Positions 1 to 9,388 of a stretch of DNA of 46,769 nt are shown piece by piece; position 1 is the stretch's first letter; every line of letters starts with the position of its first letter. The DNA is taken from positions 1 to 46,769 of the forward strand of contig SUYY01000016.1 of the NCBI GenBank assembly GCA_015060205.1, read 5' to 3'. The stretch comes from Bacteroidales bacterium. Its GTDB lineage: Bacteria > Bacteroidota > Bacteroidia > Bacteroidales > UBA932. The translations under genes were made by a program, and so were the position numbers. Under the pieces are notes generated by a model. It did not search any database, was not told where the DNA came from, and saw nothing but the letters and a program-made list of their open reading frames with translations.

Positions 1-1
1 T

Positions 2-1756
2 GATGCCGGACACAGGATGATGGAAGTCAAGGTGGACCCTTTCGAGGTGGCGGCAGATCGGACTCATAAGGTAGAGATTACATACCAGCCCGATAAGAAT
101 CTGCTATATTATGAGGGCTTCGACAACTTCGTATGGGGTGGCAACATTGTCGGCGGCGGTACGACATATGGCTTCGCTCCATCTTCGGAGCCGATGACGG
201 TAAGCGGAGGAAAGGAATATCTGGGCTATGAACCAGCACTTTCGTCGGTTTCATATGACAAGGCCGGTGCAGGATTCATCCAGCCGGAAACATGGTCTGC
301 CGTTTCCAACAAGAAGGTGGAGACCGCAAGTCAGTTGAGCCCATCGTATGTGAGAAGCAGAAATATAGGCTCGTATTCAATGCTGTATCGCTGCCAGGAA
401 TATCAGGGTTTTGTCGGTGTGGGAACAGGAAACACTTACAAAGGTATATTCGAGCCGAAGGTCATTCCCGATGTCAAGAACCTTACAGACCTGGAGATAT
501 CATTCGACTATTGTCCAAAGGTCGGTTTCAGAGATAACATCCTGCTTGAGGTCATCAACGGTGGTAAGATCATTTCATGTACCATCGACGGAGAACCTGC
601 CCAGATCGAGGAGACACAGACATATTATAAGGGTGTCACCTCCTCCTATGTCCTCAGAAAGGATGCGGTCAGCGTGCCTACATCGACATCTGCCGCAAAG
701 AAATGGTATCATGTAAGTTGCGAGGTGGAGTATGTGAACGACAACACCCGTTTCAGACTTACCACAGTAGATGCCGGAGAGGGCAGTCATGGATTTTACC
801 TTGACAACTTCATGATAACCAGACTCAAGGACCGTAAGAAGAACGCGCTTGTGGGCTTGCGTGTCCTTTGCTGGAATATCCAGAACGGAATGTGGTACGA
901 CCAGGACAAGAACTACAATAATTTCGTGGAATGGGTGAAGAAATATGATCCGGATGTATGTATCTGGTGCGAGGGAGAGACAATCTTCAACAAGCAGGGT
1001 GTGAAAGTCTACGGTGCGGAAAGGACACTGCCTAACGGTTGGAAACAACTCGCTGCCCGTTACGGTCACAACTATATTTCAAAGAGTGCGGATGTAGACA
1101 ACTATCCGCAGATAATCACATCCAAGCATCCGATCTCAGTCCTCAAACAGTTCTCTGAGACAGACGATGCGTCCCGGCCGATAGTACATGGCTCCGGAGT
1201 ATTCCAGATATCATATCTTGGCCAGACAATGAATTTCATAACATTCCACGCATATGCTCAGAAGTACGCACCTCAGTATGAGGGCAAGGACCAGTCGCTT
1301 AAGGACCAGTCTGCAGCAAACAACGAAGGTGACTACCATAGGGAACATGAAGTAAAATATATCTGTGACAATATCATAAATGGCACAGAGTATTCAAACT
1401 GCAGGAACTGGCTCATGATGGGTGACTTCAACTCGAAGTCCCGTCTTGACAGGGAACATTATACGGGCGTTCCTGCAACCACATGGCTCCTTCATGACTA
1501 TATCCTGGATAATACGGATATGATTGATGTCATCCATGAGCGTAATGATGACAAGGATTTCTTCTCATCCGTCAATGGAGATTCGCAGCGCATCGACTAT
1601 ATGTACGTCTCGCCTGATATGTACAGCCGTATTGAAAACGCCGTGATACTCATCGACTCATGGACGACCCTTTCCCAGGATACATCCGTATCGACAGGAT
1701 ATTTCTGTAAATCGTCAGATCATAGACCTATTCTGGTCGACTTTAAAATGAAATAA
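2..1756 (+). CDS. Surface EEP-fold hydrolase (endonuclease/exonuclease/phosphatase family), 5' end outside window
   Basis: The reading frame is open to the window edge (codons from base 2), so the Met at base 17 is probably internal and the N-terminus is missing. Numbering from that Met, residues about 30-275 form a beta-rich, probably jelly-roll region. From about 282 to the end lies an EEP hydrolase domain with metal/catalytic motifs CWNIQNG (N287), an acidic site in CIWCEGET, GDFN (469-472), RIDYMYVSP and a terminal SDH (D568, H569). EEP enzymes cleave phosphodiester or phosphomonoester bonds in nucleic acids, lipids or inositol phosphates; the substrate here is unknown. The catalytic half closely resembles the next gene, and the non-catalytic half resembles the third gene. 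It stops 1 nt before the next start, so they are likely co-transcribed. A surface lipoprotein is likely but the signal sequence is not visible. Confidence 0.82.
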   Translation, partial: DAGHRMMEVKVDPFEVAADRTHKVEITYQPDKNLLYYEGFDNFVWGGNIVGGGTTYGFAPSSEPMTVSGGKEYLGYEPALSSVSYDKAGAGFIQPETWSAVSNKKVETASQLSPSYVRSRNIGSYSMLYRCQEYQGFVGVGTGNTYKGIFEPKVIPDVKNLTDLEISFDYCPKVGFRDNILLEVINGGKIISCTIDGEPAQIEETQTYYKGVTSSYVLRKDAVSVPTSTSAAKKWYHVSCEVEYVNDNTRFRLTTVDAGEGSHGFYLDNFMITRLKDRKKNALVGLRVLCWNIQNGMWYDQDKNYNNFVEWVKKYDPDVCIWCEGETIFNKQGVKVYGAERTLPNGWKQLAARYGHNYISKSADVDNYPQIITSKHPISVLKQFSETDDASRPIVHGSGVFQISYLGQTMNFITFHAYAQKYAPQYEGKDQSLKDQSAANNEGDYHREHEVKYICDNIINGTEYSNCRNWLMMGDFNSKSRLDREHYTGVPATTWLLHDYILDNTDMIDVIHERNDDKDFFSSVNGDSQRIDYMYVSPDMYSRIENAVILIDSWTTLSQDTSVSTGYFCKSSDHRPILVDFKMK

Positions 1757-1757
1757 G

Positions 1758-2711
1758 ATGAAAAGGTTTATTCTGGTTTTTCTCTCGGTTGTTGCGCTAT
1801 CTGCCTCAGCCGGTGCAGCAGGCAAAGAACTGAAGGTAATCTTCTGGAATATCCAGAACGGTATGTGGGCAGGTCAGGAAGATAATTACGACTTATTTGT
1901 GAAATGGGTAAAGGCTCAGAAGGCGGATGTGTGCATATGGGCCGAGGCTGAGACTATCTATCATACAGGCACCTCAGATCGTCTGCCTCGCGAGGACCGC
2001 TACTTCATATGGGAGAAGGTGGCTCCGAGATATGGACACAGGCATATATATGTGGCAGGTCATCGCGACGGCTACCCTCAGGTCATCACCTCGAGATATC
2101 CTATCGAGAATGTAGAGAAGATTGTAGGTGACGAAGATACCGTGGTGACGCACGGCGCAGGTTGGGCAAGAATCAAGGTTGCCGGCAAGACCATAAACCT
2201 TGTTTCCTTGCACACATGGCCTCAGAAGAATCATTTCAACTGCAAGGGTGCGGCACCTGAAGTCCTCAAGGCTAGTGCGGAAAGGGGGGAGGGCGATATG
2301 TATCGCGAGCAGGAAATGAAATGGATATGCGGGCATACCATACTCACGGATCCTCAGGCAGCCGATAATTACTGGCTTATGGCCGGAGATTTCAATGCAG
2401 TATCCCCTAAAGACAACTGGGTCTACAGACTCCCTGAAAATTCAACTCAACTTCTCACTCACAGATATATCCTTGAAAACACTCCGTATGTGGATGTGAT
2501 CTGGGAGCGCGGTCCGAGAAATTTCCATACGACGACATTTGAAAGGAAGAGGATTGATTTTGTCTATCTCTCTCCGGCCTTGAATGATATGGTCACGGAC
2601 GCCCGGATAGTAGAGGATGAGTATACCAGACCGGTCAGACACGAGAAGGTCAGGAATTTCCAGGTACCCTCTGACCACCTTCCGATAATCGTGAAATTCA
2701 ATATTAAATAA
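1758..2711 (+). CDS. Secreted EEP-fold hydrolase (endonuclease/exonuclease/phosphatase family)
   Basis: A 317-residue protein with a clear N-terminal signal peptide (hydrophobic core about 4-18, Ala-rich cleavage zone around 20) and no lipobox cysteine, so it is probably periplasmic or secreted. Nearly all the rest is one EEP domain: FWNIQNG (N31), CIWAEAET (E63/E65), AGDFN (209-213), RIDFVYLSP and SDH (D306, H307). All expected catalytic motifs are present, so it should be active as a metal-dependent phosphodiesterase or phosphatase; the substrate cannot be read from sequence. It is a stand-alone paralogue of the C-terminal half of the preceding gene: both share the unusual string WNIQNGMW and a YRE(H/Q)E-type helix before the GDFN motif. 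It follows that gene by 1 nt and precedes a lipoprotein by 5 nt. Confidence 0.85.
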   Translation: MKRFILVFLSVVALSASAGAAGKELKVIFWNIQNGMWAGQEDNYDLFVKWVKAQKADVCIWAEAETIYHTGTSDRLPREDRYFIWEKVAPRYGHRHIYVAGHRDGYPQVITSRYPIENVEKIVGDEDTVVTHGAGWARIKVAGKTINLVSLHTWPQKNHFNCKGAAPEVLKASAERGEGDMYREQEMKWICGHTILTDPQAADNYWLMAGDFNAVSPKDNWVYRLPENSTQLLTHRYILENTPYVDVIWERGPRNFHTTTFERKRIDFVYLSPALNDMVTDARIVEDEYTRPVRHEKVRNFQVPSDHLPIIVKFNIK

Positions 2712-2716
2712 AACTT

Positions 2717-3793
2717 ATGAAAAAGACATTATCAGCAATGATTCTTCTTGCATCAGCAGGTCTCTTTGCCGTGCAGTCATGCACAGATGAGGGACTTAAT
2801 GATCCGCGAAAGGAGACAATCGAGGTTCACGCTCTCGAGGATTGCAGTGATGAGCCGTTGACAGCCTGTTGTCTGGGTGTCATGGGCGGTGCTTCCGAAC
2901 TCTATGTCAAGAGTAACGTGGATCAGTTCAATGTGTTCTGGCAGGATGCCGCACCGACTCCATGGGCAAGGGTGACATCGTGCGAAAAGACATCGAGGAC
3001 AGGCGTGTGGAAAGTCGGCATCGAGTTCAATCCACGTAGTGAAGGCTGTCTGTATTATCGCAGAGGAGGAACCCTCTCCATTTCAGCGGCAGAACAGAAT
3101 CTTGGCATGTTCCTTCCTGTATATCAGGGAGCGGCAACCAGGGTTCAGGACCATTTCGACTCATTTGCATACGGCTCGTCGGATCCTCATGTAGACGAAG
3201 GTGAGGTAAACATCGACAAATGGTCTACAACTCTGAAGAACAAGGGCTTTGACTCGGAAAAGGTGGGATCTGCAAACTCTGTGGCATGCTATGCCAGGAA
3301 TGGTTATCTGAAACTCGGAGATTCCAACGGTAACAAGGGTTCGCTCATTACTCCATACAATGAACTCTATCGTTATGACTCTCTACTTGTCGTTACATTC
3401 AGAGCCTCGGCCTATCAGACTCCTGAAGGTTCCAAGGATGAAAACGGATTCAGTGTGGAGGTTCTCGGAGGCGGTGTCATAAAGGACAATCTTCCGCAGG
3501 AGACTACCCGCATCATGCTGACCGCACCATACATCAATATTGATGCAGAAGATCCGTCACAGTTGTGGGGCGAGGACAGTTGGTTCATGGTCTTTATCGA
3601 GGAAACTGAAAAATCTCCGCTGACCACCAATACGAGAATCAAGATCACCTCCGGTGAGTCTGGCGAAGGCCTCTCGCGTCTGTTTGTCGATGACATCTGC
3701 GTGATGAGACTCGTTGACGGTCTTGACGAGGATTATTTCAAGTTGAATCAAGGCAGCGGAAAGGATAAGATCCTGGCAGCGCGTAACAAATAA
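2717..3793 (+). CDS. BACON-like / jelly-roll surface lipoprotein
   Basis: A 358-residue lipoprotein: short signal peptide ending in a lipobox (VQSC, C22), then an acidic stretch that fits surface export in Bacteroidota. Residues about 50-135 look like a BACON-type Ig-like domain, ending in a typical VYQG strand. Residues about 140-345 form a beta-rich domain with a closing F-V-D-D-I motif. This second domain matches the middle of the first gene in order and in several motifs (for example N-TR-[KR]-x-T, GEG and the final DN/DD-[FI] strand), so this protein looks like the first gene without its catalytic domain. No catalytic residues are evident. A substrate-binding accessory role for the adjacent SusCD pair is inferred from position. 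Confidence 0.7.
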   Translation: MKKTLSAMILLASAGLFAVQSCTDEGLNDPRKETIEVHALEDCSDEPLTACCLGVMGGASELYVKSNVDQFNVFWQDAAPTPWARVTSCEKTSRTGVWKVGIEFNPRSEGCLYYRRGGTLSISAAEQNLGMFLPVYQGAATRVQDHFDSFAYGSSDPHVDEGEVNIDKWSTTLKNKGFDSEKVGSANSVACYARNGYLKLGDSNGNKGSLITPYNELYRYDSLLVVTFRASAYQTPEGSKDENGFSVEVLGGGVIKDNLPQETTRIMLTAPYINIDAEDPSQLWGEDSWFMVFIEETEKSPLTTNTRIKITSGESGEGLSRLFVDDICVMRLVDGLDEDYFKLNQGSGKDKILAARNK

Positions 3794-3804
3794 AACTTAA
3801 TCAG

Positions 3805-6800
3805 ATGGAACTAAGAAAGAAACTAAGTGTCATGACAGGTCTTTTCCTGATGCTTGCGGCTCTTCCTGCAATGGCTCAGTCCACAATCAAGGGTCATGTC
3901 TATGACAACACAGGAGAACCTCTGATTGGAGCGTATGTGACAATCTCAGGTACATCGACAGGATCCATTACAGATTTGGATGGAGCCTATACTATTGTGG
4001 CTAAATCATCAGATGTCCTGACCGCGGAGTATATGGGATTCACGCCTATGTCGGAGACGGTAGGAAGCCGTACAGTCATTGATTTCAGACTTCAGCCGGA
4101 CAAGAATGTCCTGGAGGATGTGGTGGTGATTGCCTACGGTGCCGCAAAGAAATCCGACCTTACCGGTTCGGTGGCAAATGTGAAGATGGGTGACATCAAG
4201 GATGCACCTGTACTCTCTATCGACAATGCTCTTCAGGGACGTATTGCAGGAGCCGACTTCATGTCGACTGACGGTGCGCCGGGTTCGACCACCACAATCC
4301 GTATCCGTGGTACCAGATCGATCTCCGCATCTAACGAGCCTTTGTTTGTGGTCGATGGAGTCATAGATGCGATTCATGACCTTAACGACATCAACTCAGA
4401 CGATATCGCGAGCATCTCGGTACTCAAGGATGCCTCCTCCACCGCTATCTACGGTTCCCGTGGTGCGAACGGCGTAATCATCATCACCACCAAGAAGGGT
4501 AGCGGAAACGAAGGAAAGGTGAATATATCCTTCAAGGCGGACGTCGGTCTGTCACACCTCCCAAGGTCGCTTGACATCATGAATGCGGCAGAGTTCACCC
4601 AGTATCGTAACGATTATGCCTACTTCGGATCAGATGCCAGTCATTCCAATGTCGGTTCTTCAACTCCGCTTTCCGGCTCTGTATATGCGGATCCGCTCGG
4701 ATATGGCAAGGGAACTGACTGGATCGAGGAAATCACCCGTCTTGCTGTGGCACAGAACTACGGTCTTTCACTCACAAGTGGAAATGCCAAGGGTTCCTTC
4801 TTCGCTTCATTAGGCTACAATGACACTGAAGGTATCATCGACGGCAGCGGACAGAAGCGCTTCACCGGACGTATCAAGGGAGAGCGACAGATATTCCCAT
4901 GGCTCAAAGCCTCATACAACGGTTCATATACATGGCGTCATACCGACGAGAACAAGGCTACCATCGGTGGTACAAGTTGGTGGAACGGAGCGCAGTACCT
5001 GTCTCCGCTTATCAAACCGACAGACTCCGAGAACCCGCTCTACAACCTCGGACAGAAGATCAATACGCCGAGGTCGATGATCGATCAGAACGTATATTAC
5101 ACAGACCGTAATTCGACAAATCACGCCATCAATGTCGAGGTCACTCCTGTAAAGAATCTGGTAATTGCAAGTACTCTTTCATATTACCTGTATTTCCGTT
5201 CTACATATCAGTACAAGCCGGGAACGCTTCCTGCAAAGACTGCCAATGAGGGTGGTGAAGCAACCAGGGCGGAGTATAATGAAATGTCCATGTCAAGTGA
5301 GACCACAGCCCGCTACAAACTTGAGAAGGACGGACATACATTCCAACCGATGGTGGGATTCTCGGCATATCGCTACAATGCCCATAATCTCTCGCTCACG
5401 GGTAAGGGATATATGGATGACGAGGTCATGTGGAACAATATGAACGCAGTGCTTGACAAAGAGACCTATAGTGCCGGAACATCATACAATGCAAAGCAGA
5501 AGATGTCTGCATTTGCACGTGCCGACTATAACTACAAGTCACGCTATTATATCACTGCGACAGGACGTTACGATGGTGCTTCCAACTTTGCATCCAATAA
5601 CAAATGGGCATTCTTCCCGTCAGCCGCTTTGAGATGGAATATCTCGAACGAATCGTTCATGCAGGGCGTCACATGGATAGATGACCTCTCGCTCCGTCTC
5701 AGTGCGGGTATGACCGGTAACGATGCCATCAGCGCATATTATTCACTTGCAGCCCTCAGCAGCACAACAGGTGGATACCTCTTTGACGGAAGCCAGCCGG
5801 TAGCGTTCTACCGCAGCCGTCTGTCTCAGCCTGAACTTACCTGGGAGAAGACAGCCTCATACAATCTTGCATTGGACTGGACCCTGTTCTCAGGCCGACT
5901 TGCCCTGACTGCCGAGGCATATACATCAATGACAACAGACCTTCTCCTCACCGTACAGGTTGCCAATCAGACAGGTTACTCGTCTCATTTCTGCAATCTC
6001 GGTGAAATATCCAACAAAGGTGTAGAACTTACAATCGACTCTCGCAATATAGAGACAAAGGATTTCCAGTGGACAACCTCATTCACCATCTCACACAACA
6101 AGCAGAAGGTCATCGACATCGGATCGGAAGATTTCGTGACCGCTCTCAAGTCGCCGGGTAACAACGGTTACATGATGTATGGTTATGTGGAAGGTTATCC
6201 TCTCAACTCTCTTTGGGGATTCAAGTATGGCGGTGTATGGAAGTCTGATGCGGAGAGGGAAAGGAATGCCGAGACCAAGGCCTATGTCGGCATCAATGCG
6301 AAGAATGAGGACGGTACTCCAAGATACTATGACATAAACCATGACGGAGTCCTGAATCAGGATGACCTCGTATATCAGGGCAGTGCTGACCCATATCTCT
6401 ATGGTGGTATGCAGAATACCTTCTATTACAAGAACTTCAAACTCGGTGTATATCTGGCCTACTCGCTTGGAGGAAAGATATACAACTACGGAGAGTTCTA
6501 CCAGTCCGGAGGTATTCATACCAATCAGTACAGATACATGCTCAACTCATGGCATCCGGAGCGTAACCCTAAGTCTGAAATCCCTCGTGCGGGATATACT
6601 GACACCGCTTTGCCAAGTGACTTCATGATTCACGATGCCTCTTACCTCAGACTCAAGAACATCAGTCTGGGTTATACTCTGGACGTATCCAAGTTCTGGA
6701 AGAACGGTATCAGGGACGTGACCTTCACTCTCTCTGGAGAGAACCTTTATCTCTGGAAGAACTACAACGGATTCGATCCGGACGTGTCAAGTGAAGGAAC

Positions 6801-6882
6801 ATCCTCGACTCTCCGCCGTGTGGACCTTGGAGCATATCCGAAGCCACGGACATTCACATTCAGCATTCAGGTGAGATACTAA
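3805..6882 (+). CDS. SusC/RagA-family TonB-dependent outer-membrane transporter
   Basis: A 1025-residue outer-membrane porin importing substrate bound by its SusD partner, using energy from the TonB-ExbBD system. The signal peptide ends at about residue 25 (AMAQ). Residues about 26-100 are a carboxypeptidase-D-like regulatory domain (GHVYDNTGEPLIGAYV type). Residues about 105-230 are the plug, with VVVIAYG, LQGRIAGAD, IRIRG, PLFVVDG, ISVLKDASSTAIYGSRGANG and VIIITTKKG. The remainder is the beta barrel, ending in an aromatic terminal strand (SIQVRY). Length and domain order are normal for the family. There is no STN domain, so it is not expected to signal through an anti-sigma factor, unlike the second SusC of this window. 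It lies 11 nt after the preceding lipoprotein and 12 nt before susD. Confidence 0.96.
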   Translation: MELRKKLSVMTGLFLMLAALPAMAQSTIKGHVYDNTGEPLIGAYVTISGTSTGSITDLDGAYTIVAKSSDVLTAEYMGFTPMSETVGSRTVIDFRLQPDKNVLEDVVVIAYGAAKKSDLTGSVANVKMGDIKDAPVLSIDNALQGRIAGADFMSTDGAPGSTTTIRIRGTRSISASNEPLFVVDGVIDAIHDLNDINSDDIASISVLKDASSTAIYGSRGANGVIIITTKKGSGNEGKVNISFKADVGLSHLPRSLDIMNAAEFTQYRNDYAYFGSDASHSNVGSSTPLSGSVYADPLGYGKGTDWIEEITRLAVAQNYGLSLTSGNAKGSFFASLGYNDTEGIIDGSGQKRFTGRIKGERQIFPWLKASYNGSYTWRHTDENKATIGGTSWWNGAQYLSPLIKPTDSENPLYNLGQKINTPRSMIDQNVYYTDRNSTNHAINVEVTPVKNLVIASTLSYYLYFRSTYQYKPGTLPAKTANEGGEATRAEYNEMSMSSETTARYKLEKDGHTFQPMVGFSAYRYNAHNLSLTGKGYMDDEVMWNNMNAVLDKETYSAGTSYNAKQKMSAFARADYNYKSRYYITATGRYDGASNFASNNKWAFFPSAALRWNISNESFMQGVTWIDDLSLRLSAGMTGNDAISAYYSLAALSSTTGGYLFDGSQPVAFYRSRLSQPELTWEKTASYNLALDWTLFSGRLALTAEAYTSMTTDLLLTVQVANQTGYSSHFCNLGEISNKGVELTIDSRNIETKDFQWTTSFTISHNKQKVIDIGSEDFVTALKSPGNNGYMMYGYVEGYPLNSLWGFKYGGVWKSDAERERNAETKAYVGINAKNEDGTPRYYDINHDGVLNQDDLVYQGSADPYLYGGMQNTFYYKNFKLGVYLAYSLGGKIYNYGEFYQSGGIHTNQYRYMLNSWHPERNPKSEIPRAGYTDTALPSDFMIHDASYLRLKNISLGYTLDVSKFWKNGIRDVTFTLSGENLYLWKNYNGFDPDVSSEGTSSTLRRVDLGAYPKPRTFTFSIQVRY

Positions 6883-6894
6883 ACCCAAGCAGAT

Positions 6895-8400
6895 ATGAAT
6901 TTTTTGAATAAGATATTAATGATTGCGACATTGGCTTTCCTGGCACTTGCCGGAGTGTCATGTTCGCTAGAGGAAGATACCTCATCAGTGTCTACCCCGG
7001 ATAATTTCTTCCGTAAATACTCGGAGTGTCAGTCCGTGGTGAACAGTTGCTATATCCCGATCAAGTCAATATACAATTACACCTACATGCTGGCTACAGA
7101 ATGTGCCACAGACGTGATATGGTGTGCTTCGGGAACATACGACGCTCAGTTGGACATCAGTCCGGTGAAGCCGCGTTTCGGCGCTACAGTATGGCAGCAG
7201 TGCTATCTGGGTGTGCAGAGAAGTAACTTTGCGGTTGCCGGTATAGAAAGGAGCGAGGCTCTTACAGAAGAACAGAGGAATGAACTGCTTTGTGAGGCAA
7301 AGGCGCTCCGGGCATTCTATTACTGGACACTTACATGTTTCTTCGGAGACGTACCGTTCTATCTTGACGATGTCTCAGATAACGAGGCGTTGCAGCGTAT
7401 CGCGGTTCTCCCTAGAATGGATGCGGACCAGACCAGGGCGAAACTCATCGAGGACCTTAAGGATATTGCTCCTAAGGTGACTCAGTCAAGGACGAGTGAT
7501 AATCCTGGAGCGCGTGTCGGTGCATCAATGGCATGGATGCTCATCGCGAAGTTTGCAACATGGAATCATGAGTGGCAGGAGGCGATTGATGCGTGCAAGG
7601 AACTTGAGAAGATTTACGGAAGTCTTGCAGAATATGACCTTGAGACCAACGTGATGTTCCGAAACAAGAATACTCCTGAATCCATTTTTGAGGTACAGCA
7701 CTCTTATGTGGAGGGCGGTCTGAGTTACTGCTCGAACGTGGCAAGCATATGTACGCCTACAAGAAAGACAGGCAGTGTATATGACGGTGTTGAAATCGAG
7801 GAACTCGGTGATGAAGCCACAACATGGCAGTCTGCCCGTCCGACAGTCTATTATTGTCAGGGTCTTGTGCCGAAGATGAGTACCGATAAACGAAACAGAC
7901 TCAATACAGCATGGGATTATAACGGTCAGGTTTTTTCAAGCCTCGTGAACAGCACCCGTCCTTGGATGGGACCTAAGTTCTGGTGCCCGAACATGAAGCA
8001 GACCAACGATTCGAACAACTATAAGGTGTTCCGTTATGCAGATGCCGTACTTCTTATGGCTGAAAGTTACTGTGAACTTGAAGATTCCGAAAGTGCTGTC
8101 AGGTATCTCAACATGGTACGTAACCGTGCAGGAGTAGGTGACTATACGTTCAGGACATTTGCCCGTCTGCAGGATGAGATCCGCAAGGAAAGGGCAAGGG
8201 AACTTTTCGGAGAGTTCCAGCGTAAATACGACCTTGTACGTTGGGGTATATGGTGGGAGTCCATAAATGACTATAATGACTATACCACTTTGCTCAACAA
8301 CGCAAAACCATGTCATAGATACTATCCTATTCCGGATACGCAGGTAGTATATTCCAAGAATAAACTTGATAACGATGAGTACGCAATGTACGGAATGTAA
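6895..8400 (+). CDS. SusD/RagB-family outer-membrane lipoprotein
   Basis: A 501-residue glycan-binding lid of the SusCD importer. The signal peptide ends with lipobox GVSC (C23), followed by acidic residues (SLEEDT), consistent with surface export. The body shows the TPR-like SusD fold: an AKALRAFYYW helix near residue 140, an ADAVLLMAESYCEL helix near 382, and the typical late signature RKERARELFGEFQRKYDLVRWG near 440-465. The ligand cannot be inferred from these conserved parts. It directly follows the SusC gene and is followed 13 nt later by a BACON lipoprotein, as is normal for a polysaccharide utilisation locus. Confidence 0.95.
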   Translation: MNFLNKILMIATLAFLALAGVSCSLEEDTSSVSTPDNFFRKYSECQSVVNSCYIPIKSIYNYTYMLATECATDVIWCASGTYDAQLDISPVKPRFGATVWQQCYLGVQRSNFAVAGIERSEALTEEQRNELLCEAKALRAFYYWTLTCFFGDVPFYLDDVSDNEALQRIAVLPRMDADQTRAKLIEDLKDIAPKVTQSRTSDNPGARVGASMAWMLIAKFATWNHEWQEAIDACKELEKIYGSLAEYDLETNVMFRNKNTPESIFEVQHSYVEGGLSYCSNVASICTPTRKTGSVYDGVEIEELGDEATTWQSARPTVYYCQGLVPKMSTDKRNRLNTAWDYNGQVFSSLVNSTRPWMGPKFWCPNMKQTNDSNNYKVFRYADAVLLMAESYCELEDSESAVRYLNMVRNRAGVGDYTFRTFARLQDEIRKERARELFGEFQRKYDLVRWGIWWESINDYNDYTTLLNNAKPCHRYYPIPDTQVVYSKNKLDNDEYAMYGM

Positions 8401-8413
8401 AAGGACGAAGAAG

Positions 8414-9388
8414 ATGAAAAGATATATTATATTGATTGCCTCGCTTCTGCTGATGGTGGCATGTGACAAGCCTTTCGAGATGGATCTTCCTCTCTCTGTG
8501 GCTCAGCGCAAGATCACCCTTTCAAAAGATGCCGGTTCCACTCATGTCCTCGTGTATGCGGACGGTGACTGGAAGGCTTCCTTCACCCAGCCTGTGGAAT
8601 GGGCGAGTCTCAACAAGATTACAGGCAGCGGTAACAGCGACCTTGTATTCACTTATTCAGCGAACTATGGTATTGCCCGCAAGGTTGGTATAGTACTCAC
8701 CAAGGATGAACTCCGGGATACGGTATTCATGATTCAGGAGGGCCCTGTGACACTTGCGACCTATAAACTTGAAAGCAGTTCTGTGGAGTTGACGAAGATT
8801 GCAGGTGATGCCGTGATAAAGGCGTCAAGCAACCTTTATTACAGTGAAGATGCACTCAAGGTTACTGCCATCTATACTGATGCGGAAGGTAAGAAGGACA
8901 CCGTCGCTGTCGACGGCACCTCTTCTGACCCTGCTCATTGGGTGACAGCGGTACAGACAAAATATGACCGTTTCAGTTTTACTGCCTTGGCGAATGACAC
9001 AGGAACAAGCCGAAACGCCGACCTTGTCATCACTATCGACGATCCTACAGGACGTCCGTTGAAGTCAATCCTTAAGGTGACACAGACCACAGCCTCGCCT
9101 AAGTTCATTATGACCACAGTGGCCGGTACTTATGAGTCGGAGGCACAGAAAGACATCGTTGTAAAGGTGTCATTCAACAATATCTGGCCGTATGCAGACA
9201 ATATCTTCTATGAGATGACAGACCAGGTGAAGGAATGGGTCAGCAACGTGAGATTGACTGCGGCGGGACTTTCGTTCTCTCTGTCAGAGAATACAACCGG
9301 AAAGATGAGGGTCGGAAAGATCAGTATCCAGTATGTGGCTGATTCGGGTGAAACTGCGAAAGCGACATTCATGATAACTCAGAAATAA
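8414..9388 (+). CDS. BACON-domain surface lipoprotein, putative glycan-binding accessory
   Basis: The frame is open further upstream into susD, but the Met at 8414 gives a proper lipoprotein signal peptide (MKRYIILIASLLLMVACD, lipobox VAC, C18) and lies 13 nt after the susD stop, so I use it. The 324-residue product has a BACON-type domain at about residues 30-110, with the W-to-MIQEG pattern and an R-x-G-x-[IV] strand. A second, degenerate beta-sandwich covers about 115-225, and another BACON-like repeat runs to the end (ATFMITQK). BACON domains in Bacteroidota mostly act as spacers or glycan- or mucin-facing modules; no enzyme motif is seen. The stop codon overlaps the next start (TAATG), implying translational coupling. 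Confidence 0.75.
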   Translation: MKRYIILIASLLLMVACDKPFEMDLPLSVAQRKITLSKDAGSTHVLVYADGDWKASFTQPVEWASLNKITGSGNSDLVFTYSANYGIARKVGIVLTKDELRDTVFMIQEGPVTLATYKLESSSVELTKIAGDAVIKASSNLYYSEDALKVTAIYTDAEGKKDTVAVDGTSSDPAHWVTAVQTKYDRFSFTALANDTGTSRNADLVITIDDPTGRPLKSILKVTQTTASPKFIMTTVAGTYESEAQKDIVVKVSFNNIWPYADNIFYEMTDQVKEWVSNVRLTAAGLSFSLSENTTGKMRVGKISIQYVADSGETAKATFMITQK

